Positions 17,157-26,921 are shown, numbered from the stretch's first letter. The stretch is 45,004 bases of DNA from Pseudomonadota bacterium (GCA_009926615.1 RFOM01000028.1:1-45004); one strand, 5' to 3'. Notes: generated from the letters alone by a model not told the origin. Numbers and translations: made by a program.

Positions 17157-18509
17157 TTATTTTGCCAAAACTTGAAGGACAGACCCCAGAACCAGATCAA
17201 ATTCCCGCCGTTTCGCGATCAAGGGCGGGGTGAAGGAAAGCACATCGCCACGCGGGCCTGAAGGCAGGGTAATGTATCCAAGTTGCAGGAGTTCTTCAGA
17301 TAATGAAGCTGCGAAACCGGCGGGTGCAGCCGGAAACCACAGTCCCCTCATAAAGCCCCGACCGCGCAGTGCGACCGGTTGAACCGTATCAAGACCCTTT
17401 GATTTATAAGCCTCCAAAAACAGCTTAAAACTCAGGTCAATGTTGGATAATTCATTCTTAAACTCGGGCAGTCTGCGGATAATCTCTGTGACCGCAGCGT
17501 GGCCGACCGCACACGCCAACGGATGCCCTAAAAAGGTGCTCGTGTGCCGGGCTTCGCCCGATGATTTTCCCCATGCATCGAGACAGTCTCCCACACAGGC
17601 ACTCAACGGAAGTCCGCCGCCCAGCGCTTTGCCGAGCACTAACAGGTCAGGCACGACTCCCTCATGTTCATAGGCAAAGAGTGTTCCCGTGCGCCCGAAT
17701 CCGGTATAAATTTCGTCATAAATGAGCAAAGCTCCGTATTTGTGCGCGAGCTTTTGCACCTGCGCTGCAAATCCCGAAGGCCACGTCCGCTCACCCCCGC
17801 GCCCCTGCAGCGGTTCCATCACGACACCGGCAACCATCTTCGTCCGAAGGGCATCTTCAAGTTTCTCAAGAACAGTATCCCAGTGCTCCAAACCATGTGA
17901 AGCGAGATAAAATTCACCATCAAGCCGTTCGCAGCCTGCACTCTGATCAAGCTGTGTCCGTGGAAACGGGATGACCGTATTTTTGTCACTGAGCCAAGGC
18001 TCAAATCCGCGGGTAAAAGTCTGACGGTCCGAAAGTGCCAGCGGACCAAAATGCAAACCGTGGTAGCCGCCGGAAAAACTCACGAAACGATGCCTGCCCG
18101 TGACAACCATTGCGGTCTTCAAGGCAGCCTCCATGGCTTCGCCGCCGGACAGACTCAGAACAGACTTTGCCTCATCAAAAGGCGTGATTCGGGCAAGCAG
18201 TTCCAGCAACAAAACTTTTGATGCCGTCGGATGAACATCTCCCATGCCGTGGATGAGCTTTGCAGCTTGTGACCGCAATGCGCGCTGAACGACCGGATGT
18301 CCGTGACCCAGCGCGGAAACGCCGAAACATGCGGTGAAATCAAGATACCGGTTGCCGTCGGCATCGGTCACTTTCATTCCGCGCGCCTTTTTCATGACAA
18401 TCGGAAAAGTGTCCGACACAAAAGTCACATCCGGCGACTCAACTTTCTGCAGTCGGCTCAGCCAGCGTTTGCTTTGAACAGTTTTCCGCGTACGACGCCT
18501 TTGCGTCAT
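17157..18509 (-). CDS. Class III pyridoxal-phosphate aminotransferase
   Basis: The fold-I transaminase signature is complete: DADGNRYLDFTACFGVSALG near the N-terminus, SGGEAMEAALKTA, YHGLHFG, IYDEIYTGFGRTG (PLP-ring Asp) and the Schiff-base Lys in LVLGKALGGGLPLSA. The 450-residue product resembles 4-aminobutyrate, beta-alanine and 3-aminoisobutyrate aminotransferases; the donor is not determined. The longest frame begins at 18554 inside icmF, but ATG 18509 has GAGG 8 nt upstream, overlapping the icmF stop codon, a typical coupled start. Next to icmF and an acyl-CoA dehydrogenase, a role in amino-acid or beta-amino-acid breakdown is plausible. Confidence 0.9.
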   Translation of the reverse strand: MTQRRRTRKTVQSKRWLSRLQKVESPDVTFVSDTFPIVMKKARGMKVTDADGNRYLDFTACFGVSALGHGHPVVQRALRSQAAKLIHGMGDVHPTASKVLLLELLARITPFDEAKSVLSLSGGEAMEAALKTAMVVTGRHRFVSFSGGYHGLHFGPLALSDRQTFTRGFEPWLSDKNTVIPFPRTQLDQSAGCERLDGEFYLASHGLEHWDTVLEKLEDALRTKMVAGVVMEPLQGRGGERTWPSGFAAQVQKLAHKYGALLIYDEIYTGFGRTGTLFAYEHEGVVPDLLVLGKALGGGLPLSACVGDCLDAWGKSSGEARHTSTFLGHPLACAVGHAAVTEIIRRLPEFKNELSNIDLSFKLFLEAYKSKGLDTVQPVALRGRGFMRGLWFPAAPAGFAASLSEELLQLGYITLPSGPRGDVLSFTPPLIAKRREFDLVLGSVLQVLAK

Positions 18510-18519
18510 TTTGGTTTCC

Positions 18520-21500
18520 TCAGAGTGCACGTCTGTATTGTCCGCCCACGGCATAAAGGGCCTGCGTCATTTGACCCAAGGTGGCAACACGGGCGGTTTT
18601 GAGCAGCTCCTCGAAAACATTTCCGTTGGCAAGTGCAACCTTCTGCATATCAGAAAGAGCTTTCGCCGTCTCGGCGGAATTGGCTTCCTGCCACTGCCGG
18701 ATTGCCGCAAGCCGCGCGTCTTTCTCTTCGTAGGATGCGCGCGCAAGTTCAATATTCATGTTCGCAGCCTGTTCGTCCTGACGCGGATTCAAAAATGTGT
18801 TCACACCGATGACGGGCAATTCTCCCGTGTGCTTGAGAGTTTCGTAGTAAAGGCTTTCTTCCTGAATCTTTCCTCTTTGATACTGAGTTTCCATTGCACC
18901 CAGAACCCCTCCGCGGGCCGAAATTCTGTCGAATTCCTGCAGAACAGATTCCTCGACAAGGTCAGTCAGCTGAGTCAGAAAGTAGGAACCCTGATTGGGA
19001 TTTTCATTTTTGGCCAAACCGAACTCGCGGTTGATAATCATCTGAATAGCCATGCTTCTCCGCACACTTTCTTCCGTCGGAGTCGTAATCGCCTCATCAT
19101 ACGCGTTGGTGTGAAGCGAATTGCAATTGTCGTTGATTGCCAGCAAAGCCTGCAGAGTTGTGCGGATATCGTTGAAATCGATTTCCTGCGCGTGAAGAGA
19201 GCGGCCGCTGGTCTGAATATGGTATTTCAACTTCTGGGAGCGCTCGTTGCCGTTGTACTTGTCACGAATGGCGATCGCCCAGATCCTCCGTGCGACGCGG
19301 CCGATAACCGAATACTCGGGATCCATTCCGTTGCTGAAGAAAAATGACAGATTGGGCGCAAAGTCATCAATTTTCATTCCGCGGCTCAAATAATACTCGA
19401 CGTATGTAAAGCCGTTGGCGAGAGTAAAGGCGAGCTGGGTGATCGGATTCGCACCCGCCTCGGCAATGTGATAGCCCGAAATGCTCACCGAATAATAATT
19501 CCGGACGTCATTGCGGATAAAATAATCCTGTATGTCGCCCATCATTTTCAGTGCGAAATCAGTCGAAAAAATGCATGTGTTCTGCGCCTGATCTTCTTTC
19601 AGAATATCGGCCTGAACCGTTCCCCGCACCTTGCGCAGCGTCTCTGCCCGCACCTGTGCAAATTCGTCGGGAGTCAGCATTCGTCCTTTGGACTTTTCGG
19701 TACTGTCCACCTGCTGATCAACTGCGGCATTCAGGAAGAACGCAAGCAGTATCGGAGCAGGGCCATTGATCGTCATACTGACGCTGGTGTTGGGGTCGCA
19801 GAGATCAAAACCCGAATAAAGAGTTTTCATATCCTCAAGTGTCGCTATGCTGACGCCGCTTTCACCGACCTTGCCGTAAATGTCGGGCCGCTGTGCGGGA
19901 TCATCGCCGTACAGGGTGACACTGTCGAATGCCGTAGAAAGTCGCTTGGCAGAATCATTTTTTGTCAAATAATGAAAACGCCGGTTTGTTCTGGCCGGAC
20001 CGCCCTCACCCGCGAACTGTCTTTTGGGATCCTCATCTGCACGCTTAAACGGGAAAACACCCGAGGTGTAAGGAAAAGAGCCGGGTACATTTTCGCACCT
20101 GACGAACTGAATAATTTCTCCCCAATCCTGCGTCTGCGGCAATGACACACGGGCGATTTTTGAGCCCGAAAGACTCTTGACGAACGTCGGCACTTCAAGG
20201 GTTTTTCCGCGCACTTCATATTTGTATTTATCACCGCGGTAATTCGCGCAGGTCTCATCCCATTCATCCAGCACCTTTTTGAATTCAGGCAGCATGGAAT
20301 TTTTTCTGTTCGCGAGTTCCTTTTTCTGTGACTCGGAAAGTGCCGAAATGCCTGCAACGCGCCCGAGTGCCTGAACGAGACGCACCTGCTCGGCAGCGGT
20401 CGCGGTCGCATTGTGATAGTCACGCACGGTTGCAGCGATCTCACTCAGATAATTCGTCCGGTTCTGCGGGATTATCGGAGCAACCTGTGTGCTCCTGTTT
20501 GCTGTCGCAAGTGCAACCCGCGCCGTCCACATCCGTTGACCGCAGCGCTCATTGAGTACTTCGAGCAAACTTCTGTAAAGCGCATTTACGCCGTCGTCAT
20601 TGAACTTCGAAGCAATCGTACCGAAAAGCGGATACGCATCTTCGTCCATATGCTGACCGTTGAACCGCGAGCGCCGCAGCTGTGCTTTTACATCGCGGAA
20701 AGCATCTTCGGAGCCGCGCCGGTCAAACTTGTTGATGGCAATCAAATCGGCGAAATCGAGCATGTCGATTTTTTCGAGCTGGGTCGCCGCGCCGTATTCG
20801 CTCGTCATCACATACAAAGCGAGATCGCTGACCCCGAGGATACCTGTATCACCCTGACCGATTCCGCTTGTTTCAACAATGAGAAGATCAAAGCCGCCCG
20901 ATCGCGCAAGCGCGATTGCATCTTTCATTACTGTTGCAAGTTCACTCTTGCTTCCGCGGGTTGCGAAACTGCGCATAAAAACATTCGGAGAATTGATTGC
21001 GTTCATGCGGATGCGGTCGCCAAGGAGAGCGCCGCCCGTCTTCTTTTTGGACGGATCTACGCTGAAGACGCAAATCCTTCTTTCCGGAAATTCAATGGTG
21101 AATCTCCGGATGATTTCGTCGGTCAGACTGCTCTTTCCGGCACCGCCGGTTCCGGTCACGCCCAGCACAAGCGGGTGTGTCCCTTTGTGCGCCGGACCGT
21201 CAGTTTCCATGGAAGATTTTAAAAGCCCTGCTTCAGCCTGCCTTCGCAGAGCTGAAGGAAGCCCGTCCGATTTATTTTCCAAAAGGGTGAGCGCGCGCGC
21301 GAATCTCAGCGTTTCATTTGCCTGCAAGGGCGTATCTTTTAATTCAGCCGGCCATGTTCCGAGCGCATAATCCGAACGCTCCAGCATGTCGGCGATCATG
21401 CCCAAAAGGCCCATTTTACGGCCGTCTTCGGGAGAATAAATCCTCGTCACACCGCTGCTGTGCAGGTCGTCGATTTCGGATGGAATAATGACACCGCCGC

Positions 21501-21801
21501 CGCCTCCGAAAATACGCACGTCAGGGCGGCCGGCAGCATTGAGGCTTTGTCGCATGTACTTGAAAAATTCGACGTGACCGCCCTGATAGGAACTGACGGC
21601 GACAGCCTGTGCGTCTTCCTGAACCACGGCATTAACTATTTCCTGAACGCTCCGGTTGTGACCCAGATGAATGACTTCTGCGCCTCCCTGCTGCAAAAGC
21701 CGGCGCATGATATTGATGCTCGCATCATGGCCGTCAAACAGGGCAGTGGCAGTCACAAAGCGAATCTTGTGCTTTGGCGTATAAGGAATTGTATTGTCCA
21801 T
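18520..21801 (-). CDS. icmF: Fused isobutyryl-CoA mutase IcmF
   Basis: The 1093-residue protein fuses three modules in the IcmF order. First is an N-terminal cobalamin domain (DGHD at 23-26 with the B12-ligand His, then SSYQGGH and a Gly-rich loop). Next is a MeaB-type G-protein chaperone (P-loop GTGGAGKSS at 217-225, [20 protein letters not shown] at 357-360). Last is the mutase barrel ([38 protein letters not shown]). The Phe in GVFPF and the Gln in KEDQAQNT match IcmF rather than the Tyr/Arg of methylmalonyl-CoA mutase. The reaction is isobutyryl-CoA to n-butyryl-CoA; related branched substrates are possible. GGAG lies 6 nt before the ATG. Confidence 0.96.
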   Translation of the reverse strand: MDNTIPYTPKHKIRFVTATALFDGHDASINIMRRLLQQGGAEVIHLGHNRSVQEIVNAVVQEDAQAVAVSSYQGGHVEFFKYMRQSLNAAGRPDVRIFGGGGGVIIPSEIDDLHSSGVTRIYSPEDGRKMGLLGMIADMLERSDYALGTWPAELKDTPLQANETLRFARALTLLENKSDGLPSALRRQAEAGLLKSSMETDGPAHKGTHPLVLGVTGTGGAGKSSLTDEIIRRFTIEFPERRICVFSVDPSKKKTGGALLGDRIRMNAINSPNVFMRSFATRGSKSELATVMKDAIALARSGGFDLLIVETSGIGQGDTGILGVSDLALYVMTSEYGAATQLEKIDMLDFADLIAINKFDRRGSEDAFRDVKAQLRRSRFNGQHMDEDAYPLFGTIASKFNDDGVNALYRSLLEVLNERCGQRMWTARVALATANRSTQVAPIIPQNRTNYLSEIAATVRDYHNATATAAEQVRLVQALGRVAGISALSESQKKELANRKNSMLPEFKKVLDEWDETCANYRGDKYKYEVRGKTLEVPTFVKSLSGSKIARVSLPQTQDWGEIIQFVRCENVPGSFPYTSGVFPFKRADEDPKRQFAGEGGPARTNRRFHYLTKNDSAKRLSTAFDSVTLYGDDPAQRPDIYGKVGESGVSIATLEDMKTLYSGFDLCDPNTSVSMTINGPAPILLAFFLNAAVDQQVDSTEKSKGRMLTPDEFAQVRAETLRKVRGTVQADILKEDQAQNTCIFSTDFALKMMGDIQDYFIRNDVRNYYSVSISGYHIAEAGANPITQLAFTLANGFTYVEYYLSRGMKIDDFAPNLSFFFSNGMDPEYSVIGRVARRIWAIAIRDKYNGNERSQKLKYHIQTSGRSLHAQEIDFNDIRTTLQALLAINDNCNSLHTNAYDEAITTPTEESVRRSMAIQMIINREFGLAKNENPNQGSYFLTQLTDLVEESVLQEFDRISARGGVLGAMETQYQRGKIQEESLYYETLKHTGELPVIGVNTFLNPRQDEQAANMNIELARASYEEKDARLAAIRQWQEANSAETAKALSDMQKVALANGNVFEELLKTARVATLGQMTQALYAVGGQYRRAL

Positions 21802-21895
21802 AGTGTTCTCCGTGCCCGTGGTCCTTCCGAATGCTGCCTTTCATAGCCTGCAACCGGCCTTTGACTCAACACCGTGGCGGGTCTGACGGCAGATA

Positions 21896-21925
21896 TTCGC
21901 GTTAAACCCTAACGCATTGTATTCT
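21896..21925. promoter_or_regulatory. Candidate murF promoter with an inverted repeat in its spacer
   Basis: TTCGCG (21896-21901) and TATTCT (21920-21925) lie 18 bp apart on the plus strand. Between and overlapping them is a perfect inverted repeat, gcgtta-5-taacgc (21899-21915). The -35 hexamer is poor, so this is tentative. The repeat could equally serve the divergent icmF gene. Confidence 0.3.
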
Positions 21926-21947
21926 CTGTCATCCTTGGAGGTTTCAA

Positions 21948-23471
21948 ATGTGGCCCAAGACCATTTCCGACATTGCCCGCATTTTGAACGTCCCCGTGCA
22001 CGGTTCGACCCCGCTGGGGGCAACCGGAATAAATTCTCTCTCCACGGACAGCCGAAAAGTTGCTGCGGGTGAGATTTTCGTTGCAATTCGGGGAGAAAGT
22101 CACGACGGCCATGAATATGTGCGCATGGCATTGGAAAAAGGTGCACCGGCCGCGATTGTCGAAGCCGGCTGGCTGAGCAAAAATCCGGAATTTTCGGATC
22201 GCTGTCTTGCCGTCAGTGACACCACTCAGGCCCTTCGGGTTCTTGGTCATGCTTTTCGGAGAGAATTCAGTTTTCCGGTGCTTGCCGTCGGGGGCAGCAA
22301 CGGCAAAACGACAACCAAAGAAATGCTCGCATGCCTTCTCAATTCAGAAAACAATCCGGTCACACGCACACATAAGAGCGAAAACGGTTTTCTCGGGCTC
22401 GCAATGACGCTGACGCAAAAAGCACATAACCGGAACAAGCCACCTCACGCACTTGTGGCTGAAATCGGCATTGATGATGTCGGTGCCATGAGCGAACACG
22501 TCAACATTGCACGGCCGGACGTTGCAATGTTGACGGCACTCGGTCCGGAACATCTGGCCGGTCTGGGATCTTGGGAAAAAGCAGTAAGCGAAGAGCTTGT
22601 TCTGTTCCGCAATGCGCCCTCGGAATGCCGGCGGGTCTGGCAACTCTGCGAACCGAAACTGGCTGAAGTGAGCAACGAAATTCGCGCGGGTGATGTCATT
22701 GTCCACAACAAAGCCGATTTTCCGGATTTGGATCAGCGTGTCTCCCGACTTGTCGCAGAGGGTAAGATTTCGAAACTCGAATTTGAAATCTGCGAAATGA
22801 AGGCAACCTGTTCGGTGATGAACGCGCACTGGAGCACAAAAGAAAGCAACGGAGGAGTATCGGAGTGGCGGGCTGATTTTAAAATTCCGATGCCCGGAAT
22901 TCACAATGCACAGAATTTTGCTCTTGCACTTGCTGCTGCAGCCCTCACCGGAAGAACTCACAATGAGCTTCAATCAGCGTGGAGAACCTTCACGCCCCCC
23001 GAAATGCGCTCGAGAGTCGTTGAACTTAAAAAGGGAGTCACCCTTCTCGACGACTGTTACAATGCCAGTCCGGCCAGCATGAACGCGGCATTCGACGCGC
23101 TTATGTCTGCAGAGTGGAAGGCACGTCACAAGATTCTGATCCTCGGAGATATGCTCGACCTCGGCGGGGAGTCAAAGAGTTGGCATCTGAATCTCATCGA
23201 AAAACTCATCAAAATTGAAAACTCCGACTTGTGCCTCTTCGGAACCGCCATGTATGATGTCTACATAGAGATCAAAACTAATTATTCCCGCGAATTGCAG
23301 TCCGGAAAGATCCGGATGACACACGCAGGATCCGAGACAGACCCTGCTCAGTTTTTGAGTGAACTGAGTGAGCGCATTGCCGGATCGGTTGTGCTTGTCA
23401 AAGGAAGCCGCGGAATGGATTTGGGCAGGTTTGTTAGGTCCTGCGAGGCATGGTCGGCTGCTCAGGGTTGA
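21948..23471 (+). CDS. murF: UDP-N-acetylmuramoyl-tripeptide--D-alanyl-D-alanine ligase MurF
   Basis: MurF adds D-Ala-D-Ala to the UDP-MurNAc-tripeptide using ATP, the last cytoplasmic step of the peptidoglycan monomer. The N-terminal domain has STDSRKVAAGEIFVA, the central domain has the P-loop GGSNGKTTTKEM (near residue 110) and KSENGFLGL, and the C-terminal domain has LLDDCYNASPASMNAA, LILGDMLDLG and LVKGSRGMDLGR. At 507 residues it is longer than the usual 450 or so; the extra length lies around residues 240-300. GGAGG is 7 nt before the ATG. Unusually it is not in a murE-murF-mraY cluster in this window. Confidence 0.96.
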   Translation: MWPKTISDIARILNVPVHGSTPLGATGINSLSTDSRKVAAGEIFVAIRGESHDGHEYVRMALEKGAPAAIVEAGWLSKNPEFSDRCLAVSDTTQALRVLGHAFRREFSFPVLAVGGSNGKTTTKEMLACLLNSENNPVTRTHKSENGFLGLAMTLTQKAHNRNKPPHALVAEIGIDDVGAMSEHVNIARPDVAMLTALGPEHLAGLGSWEKAVSEELVLFRNAPSECRRVWQLCEPKLAEVSNEIRAGDVIVHNKADFPDLDQRVSRLVAEGKISKLEFEICEMKATCSVMNAHWSTKESNGGVSEWRADFKIPMPGIHNAQNFALALAAAALTGRTHNELQSAWRTFTPPEMRSRVVELKKGVTLLDDCYNASPASMNAAFDALMSAEWKARHKILILGDMLDLGGESKSWHLNLIEKLIKIENSDLCLFGTAMYDVYIEIKTNYSRELQSGKIRMTHAGSETDPAQFLSELSERIAGSVVLVKGSRGMDLGRFVRSCEAWSAAQG

Positions 23472-23504
23472 GCTTTCGTGTGTGCCCGCGTTCTTGGAGT
23501 GTTC

Positions 23505-23777
23505 ATGCGACCCGAAACACTGCAGGAAGAACTTTCAAAGATACTCGACTCCAGTTTCTTCCGAAACGGAGCAACCGAGAGCGAAGAGCTATGTCTGTCC
23601 GAAGATGAAATGTTTGAACTTTGGAATTTGCTGGGCGAGGAACTGGGCATTGACCTGTCGATCGCTACTGCCGATCAACGCAAACTCCTTTTCGACGCCT
23701 GCGAAAACGGAAAAAAATTATCTCCGAAAGCCTTCGGTTCTTTGCTTTGGCTCGTGTACTACGGGGATTTGATGTAG
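23505..23777 (+). CDS. Small acidic hypothetical protein
   Basis: This 90-residue ORF begins 33 bp after the murF stop. It has GGAG (23496-23499) 5 nt before its ATG, which argues for translation; the longer GTG start at 23478 lacks such a site. The product is acidic and helical: MRPETLQEELSKIL, then LSEDEMFELWNLLGEELG and a C-terminal SLLWLVYYGDLM. There is no signal peptide or membrane helix. I recognise no family. Confidence 0.65.
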   Translation: MRPETLQEELSKILDSSFFRNGATESEELCLSEDEMFELWNLLGEELGIDLSIATADQRKLLFDACENGKKLSPKAFGSLLWLVYYGDLM

Positions 23778-23781
23778 CCTA

Positions 23782-23810
23782 TTGCCGCTCGCCGCTACAG
23801 GTGCTATTCC
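23782..23810 (+). promoter_or_regulatory. Candidate tRNA-Arg promoter
   Basis: TTGCCG (23782-23787) and TATTCC (23805-23810) are spaced 17 bp apart. The 10 bases between the -10 and the mature tRNA are C-rich, as expected of a stringently controlled stable-RNA promoter. The same -10-to-tRNA distance is seen at the tRNA-Thr gene. Confidence 0.45.
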
Positions 23811-23820
23811 CCTCCCGACC

Positions 23821-23895
23821 GGTCCCGTGGTGAAGTGGATATCACGCAAGCCTCCGAAGCTTGAAGCCCATGTTCGATTCATGGCGGGACCGCCA
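23821..23895 (+). tRNA. tRNA-Arg (anticodon CCG)
   Basis: A complete cloverleaf folds by eye: acceptor GGTCCCG/CGGGACC, D arm GTGA/TCAC, anticodon stem CAAGC/GCTTG with loop CTCCGAA (anticodon CCG, reading CGG), T arm CCATG-TTCGATT-CATGG, discriminator G and an encoded CCA at 23893-23895. No terminator follows before the OmpA-like gene, so some co-transcription is possible. Confidence 0.95.
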
Positions 23896-23981
23896 GTCTT
23901 CTGACCCGAGTCCAAAGTCCTTTAATTACCTCAATGTGTTACGATGCTTGCAATGGTTCCCTTTACCATTTCGGGGCAAGC

Positions 23982-25352
23982 ATGAACCTACGTCTCATCA
24001 CAACCGCACGACTCCTCGGAGCCGGAATTTGCACTTTCGGGCTCTCAACGAATTCTTTTGCCCAAGACGCACCGGCAGGTTCAATCAACGAAGAAACTCA
24101 ATTTAAAGAAAAAGTGCAGCGTAAAACTCAAAAAGTCGTCAAAAATGAGTTTTCCGGAACCGGATTCGGAATATTCGGCGGTGCCGATGTGGCCCTCGTG
24201 TTCACGTCGCCGAGTGACAAGAATTTTAAACTCATTGAATCGTCGCAGACAGGTTTTGCTCCGGTCTTTAAATTCGGTGCATCAATCTTTACCCAACGCA
24301 TCATTCTGGATGCTGACATAGGACTTCACTATTCAAGCTACAGCGGGAAGATCCTCAGCCTGCCCAATGCCGACGATTTCGGAGACGTCACTTTTGTCCC
24401 TTATAATCAGCCTTACAGCCGTTCACAGCTCGGCATGCACGTGGATGCCGCCGCCCGTCTGAGAATACAGCAGGCTATTCAGATTGGACTGGCCGGCGGT
24501 CTGATTTTTTCAACCGCCTCCGCAGGATTTCGCTCGGTGCCCGAGCTGGAAAAAGGCGAAAGTTATATAGCTCTGGTCGGACCCCAGTTCATCTACGAAG
24601 CACCGATGGGCAATTACATTTCCCGCTTCGGGGCAAGTTTTCAAATGGCTCTGACAGGAAGTTACAGAAGTGTTTATCTGGCCGGTCTTCATGCCGGATT
24701 GGGATCATTTATCATCAATCCGCGTGCAGTAATCACAACCAAGAAGGAAACGCGCACAAGAACAAAAGTGACGCGCGAGGTCATCCAGCTCAAAGCGCAG
24801 AGTGCAGAAATAACCGATAACATCAGCTTCATCTTTGACTCGCAGATGGTCAACTTTAAACTCAACAGTGCCGAGCCTAACCCCCGCTCGGCGGAGTTCA
24901 TTACAGCTCTGGGCGAAATGTTTGCGCGCGAAACCCAGCTTTGGGAAAAGCTGCGCGTCGAAGGTCACTCCGACTCACGGGGCTCCAAAGTCTACAATAA
25001 AAAACTCTCAAATATGCGCGCCAAATCAGTCGCCGATATTCTCGTCAAGACGGGTGTGGCCGCAGACAGAATAGAAAGCGAAGGTCTGGGAGCCGAACAA
25101 CTCCTTATCAATCCCGAACGCAATGATGTTGACTATGCCCGCAACCGACGCGTTGAAATCAAGATTCTCGGCCTCAAAGATGCGCGTGCAATCAAGAAAT
25201 ACGTTGAAGAACTGCAGGCTAAATTCTTTGGCAAGAAGAGCGCTCCGCCTGCAATGCCTATACCTCAGCCGACAGCGCCGGACCCGACTGCACCCAAGGA
25301 ACCTCAGGCACCTGTCTGGGATCCCGGCCTCGATACTCCGAAGAACGAATGA
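23982..25352 (+). CDS. OmpA-family outer-membrane protein
   Basis: The 456-residue product has a signal peptide cleaved probably after Ala27 (NSFA|QDA). A beta-rich region of about 230 residues follows, consistent with a barrel. A conserved OmpA-like peptidoglycan-binding domain then spans about residues 270-390, with ISFIFDSQMVNFKLN, VEGHSDSRGS (the Asp that binds diaminopimelate), LSNMRAKSV (the Arg partner) and ARNRRVEIKI. A Pro-rich tail ends the protein. OmpA proteins tether the outer membrane to the wall. ATG 23982 was chosen over an upstream ATG because it opens the signal peptide directly. The next gene is a diverged paralogue. Confidence 0.92.
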   Translation: MNLRLITTARLLGAGICTFGLSTNSFAQDAPAGSINEETQFKEKVQRKTQKVVKNEFSGTGFGIFGGADVALVFTSPSDKNFKLIESSQTGFAPVFKFGASIFTQRIILDADIGLHYSSYSGKILSLPNADDFGDVTFVPYNQPYSRSQLGMHVDAAARLRIQQAIQIGLAGGLIFSTASAGFRSVPELEKGESYIALVGPQFIYEAPMGNYISRFGASFQMALTGSYRSVYLAGLHAGLGSFIINPRAVITTKKETRTRTKVTREVIQLKAQSAEITDNISFIFDSQMVNFKLNSAEPNPRSAEFITALGEMFARETQLWEKLRVEGHSDSRGSKVYNKKLSNMRAKSVADILVKTGVAADRIESEGLGAEQLLINPERNDVDYARNRRVEIKILGLKDARAIKKYVEELQAKFFGKKSAPPAMPIPQPTAPDPTAPKEPQAPVWDPGLDTPKNE

Positions 25353-25394
25353 TTTGACTTCAATACTCATTCAAAAGGCAAAACGGCAGAACTT

Positions 25395-26831
25395 ATGAAC
25401 ACAATTCAGGTCAAATTTCTCTCCCGTATTTTGGTACTTGGAATATGCACTCTGAGTGTCGGGCTTTCAACGGCGCAGGATGCCGGAGATGGGTCGGCAC
25501 CACTGACCATTCCCGAGCCTCCCGCCCAACTTCCGTCACTCACGGATCCGGCTTCTCCTGCAGACTCGTCTGCGTCGCCTGCAGCTGCAACACCGCCACC
25601 GGCTGCATCTGAGCCGCCTCCGTCTTCCGCAGAAGAAAAGCCCCCGACACCTGCGGCCGGCTCACCCGCACCTGAACCGGCTCAGCCGCAAAGTCCAGAG
25701 GCCAAGCCTTCAAAGGCAAGTCCCGCAGGCGGCTCCGGAAAGGACAATTCCAAGGTCAAAACAACCCGAAAAGTGCTCCGGCAAAAGAAAGTTTCCGCCT
25801 TGGAAGCAATGGGTACGAGTTTGATTTTTTCGGCCGACGCGGGTGTTGTAAATGCAGTTCCCGCAGGCACGCTCGCAAATTACAAAGCCAAATCGGGAAT
25901 TGCCGTCGAGGCCAAAGCTCTGGGCAGTGTTCTGCTCGACAACATTATTATTGACGCGGGACTGGGCTGGTTTTTTTACAGCGTCAAAGGTACGGAGCCT
26001 ATATTTATCAACGGGAAAAAGCTTGTCGACGAGGATGAAAATGCCATCACCGACGAAGTTGCCATCAAACTTACGGGTACAATCATCGAAGCCTCTCCCA
26101 GCTACCGGCTCGGCCGCAGTTTTTTCACCGGTCCTTCGCTTCAGCTGCGCTATCCGTCGGACCTCGGGTTCAACAGTCAAATACAAAGCAATTCGCTCGG
26201 TATTTATCTTGGGCTTCAGGCCGGTTTCCAGCTTTTTGACAAAGACCTGAACACACGTTTTGTTGCGCGCGGAATGATGCCGGTGAACTACAAGGAATGG
26301 GCTGCGCTGCATTTACTGGCCGGAGTTCAAATCGGCTTGCCGTTTGCCCAACCGGAAAACCTGACTATTCAGGAATCGGTTGTCAAAACGACGGAAAAGC
26401 GAATTGTCGAATACAGAAAACAGGTCTTCCGTTTCAAAATGACGCGGGACATTGTCAAACTGGTTCTCGATAACCTTATCGTGTTCTATCCGGAACCCGG
26501 ATATCCGACCATGACAACCGAGGCACAGAGCTTTTTGATTGACCTGAGCCAGTCTCTGGCAACCAACGAAGGCAACTGGTCGCTACTGCAGGTGGATACG
26601 GTTTCCAAAAATCATGCCAGAGTCGTGCGCGACGCAATTGTTTCTGCAGGAGTTTCCGACAAAAAGGTTAAGGTTGGACTCGTGCTTGCCGGAGATAAAA
26701 CGGTCGCAAATCCGCCTGTCGAATTTACGTTCAAGGGTGTGAAAAACCAGTCCCAGCTCATGGATGCCGTCCGGCGTGCGATGACTCAGATGTCTATTCC
26801 GGAAACGTGCGAGGGAGGAGTTTGCCAGTAA
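25395..26831 (+). CDS. Paralogous OmpA-like outer-membrane protein with decayed C-terminal domain
   Basis: The 478-residue product begins with a signal peptide cleaved after Ala27 (LSTA|QDA), as in the upstream protein. A Pro/Ala/Ser-rich spacer covers about 30-125 and a barrel-like region about 130-330. The C-terminal domain aligns with the upstream OmpA domain: MTRDIVKL against VTREVIQL, NLIVFYPEPGY against the FIFDSQM strand, and VSKNHARVVRDAIVSAGV against LSNMRAKSVADILVKTGV. The GHSDSRG loop is gone and the diaminopimelate-binding Arg reads His, so wall binding is probably lost. It starts 42 bp after its neighbour, likely in one transcript, and ends 7 bp from the convergent tRNA-Thr. Confidence 0.85.
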   Translation: MNTIQVKFLSRILVLGICTLSVGLSTAQDAGDGSAPLTIPEPPAQLPSLTDPASPADSSASPAAATPPPAASEPPPSSAEEKPPTPAAGSPAPEPAQPQSPEAKPSKASPAGGSGKDNSKVKTTRKVLRQKKVSALEAMGTSLIFSADAGVVNAVPAGTLANYKAKSGIAVEAKALGSVLLDNIIIDAGLGWFFYSVKGTEPIFINGKKLVDEDENAITDEVAIKLTGTIIEASPSYRLGRSFFTGPSLQLRYPSDLGFNSQIQSNSLGIYLGLQAGFQLFDKDLNTRFVARGMMPVNYKEWAALHLLAGVQIGLPFAQPENLTIQESVVKTTEKRIVEYRKQVFRFKMTRDIVKLVLDNLIVFYPEPGYPTMTTEAQSFLIDLSQSLATNEGNWSLLQVDTVSKNHARVVRDAIVSAGVSDKKVKVGLVLAGDKTVANPPVEFTFKGVKNQSQLMDAVRRAMTQMSIPETCEGGVCQ

Positions 26832-26838
26832 GAAGTGG

Positions 26839-26911
26839 AGCTGCGTAAGGGAATTGAACCCCCAACCGGTTGATTACAAATCAACTGCTCTACCAATTGA
26901 GCTAACGCAGC
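26839..26911 (-). tRNA. tRNA-Thr (anticodon TGT)
   Basis: On the minus strand: acceptor GCTGCGT/ACGCAGC, D arm GCTC/GAGC, anticodon stem GTTGA/TCAAC with loop TTTGTAA (anticodon TGT, reading ACA), and T arm GGGGG-TTCAATT-CCCTT with two G-T wobbles. The discriminator is T and CCA is not encoded. It is convergent with the OmpA paralogue, with no visible terminator between them. Confidence 0.95.
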
Positions 26912-26921
26912 GGCCGTGGGG

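Noticed and set aside
20413..21222. 269-codon ORF antisense to icmF
   Set aside because: It lies opposite the conserved G-protein module of IcmF and has no plausible start signal.
23821..26911. tRNA-flanked segment considered as an integrated element
   Set aside because: No integrase, no repeat of a tRNA 3' end and no change in base composition; the genes inside are ordinary envelope genes.
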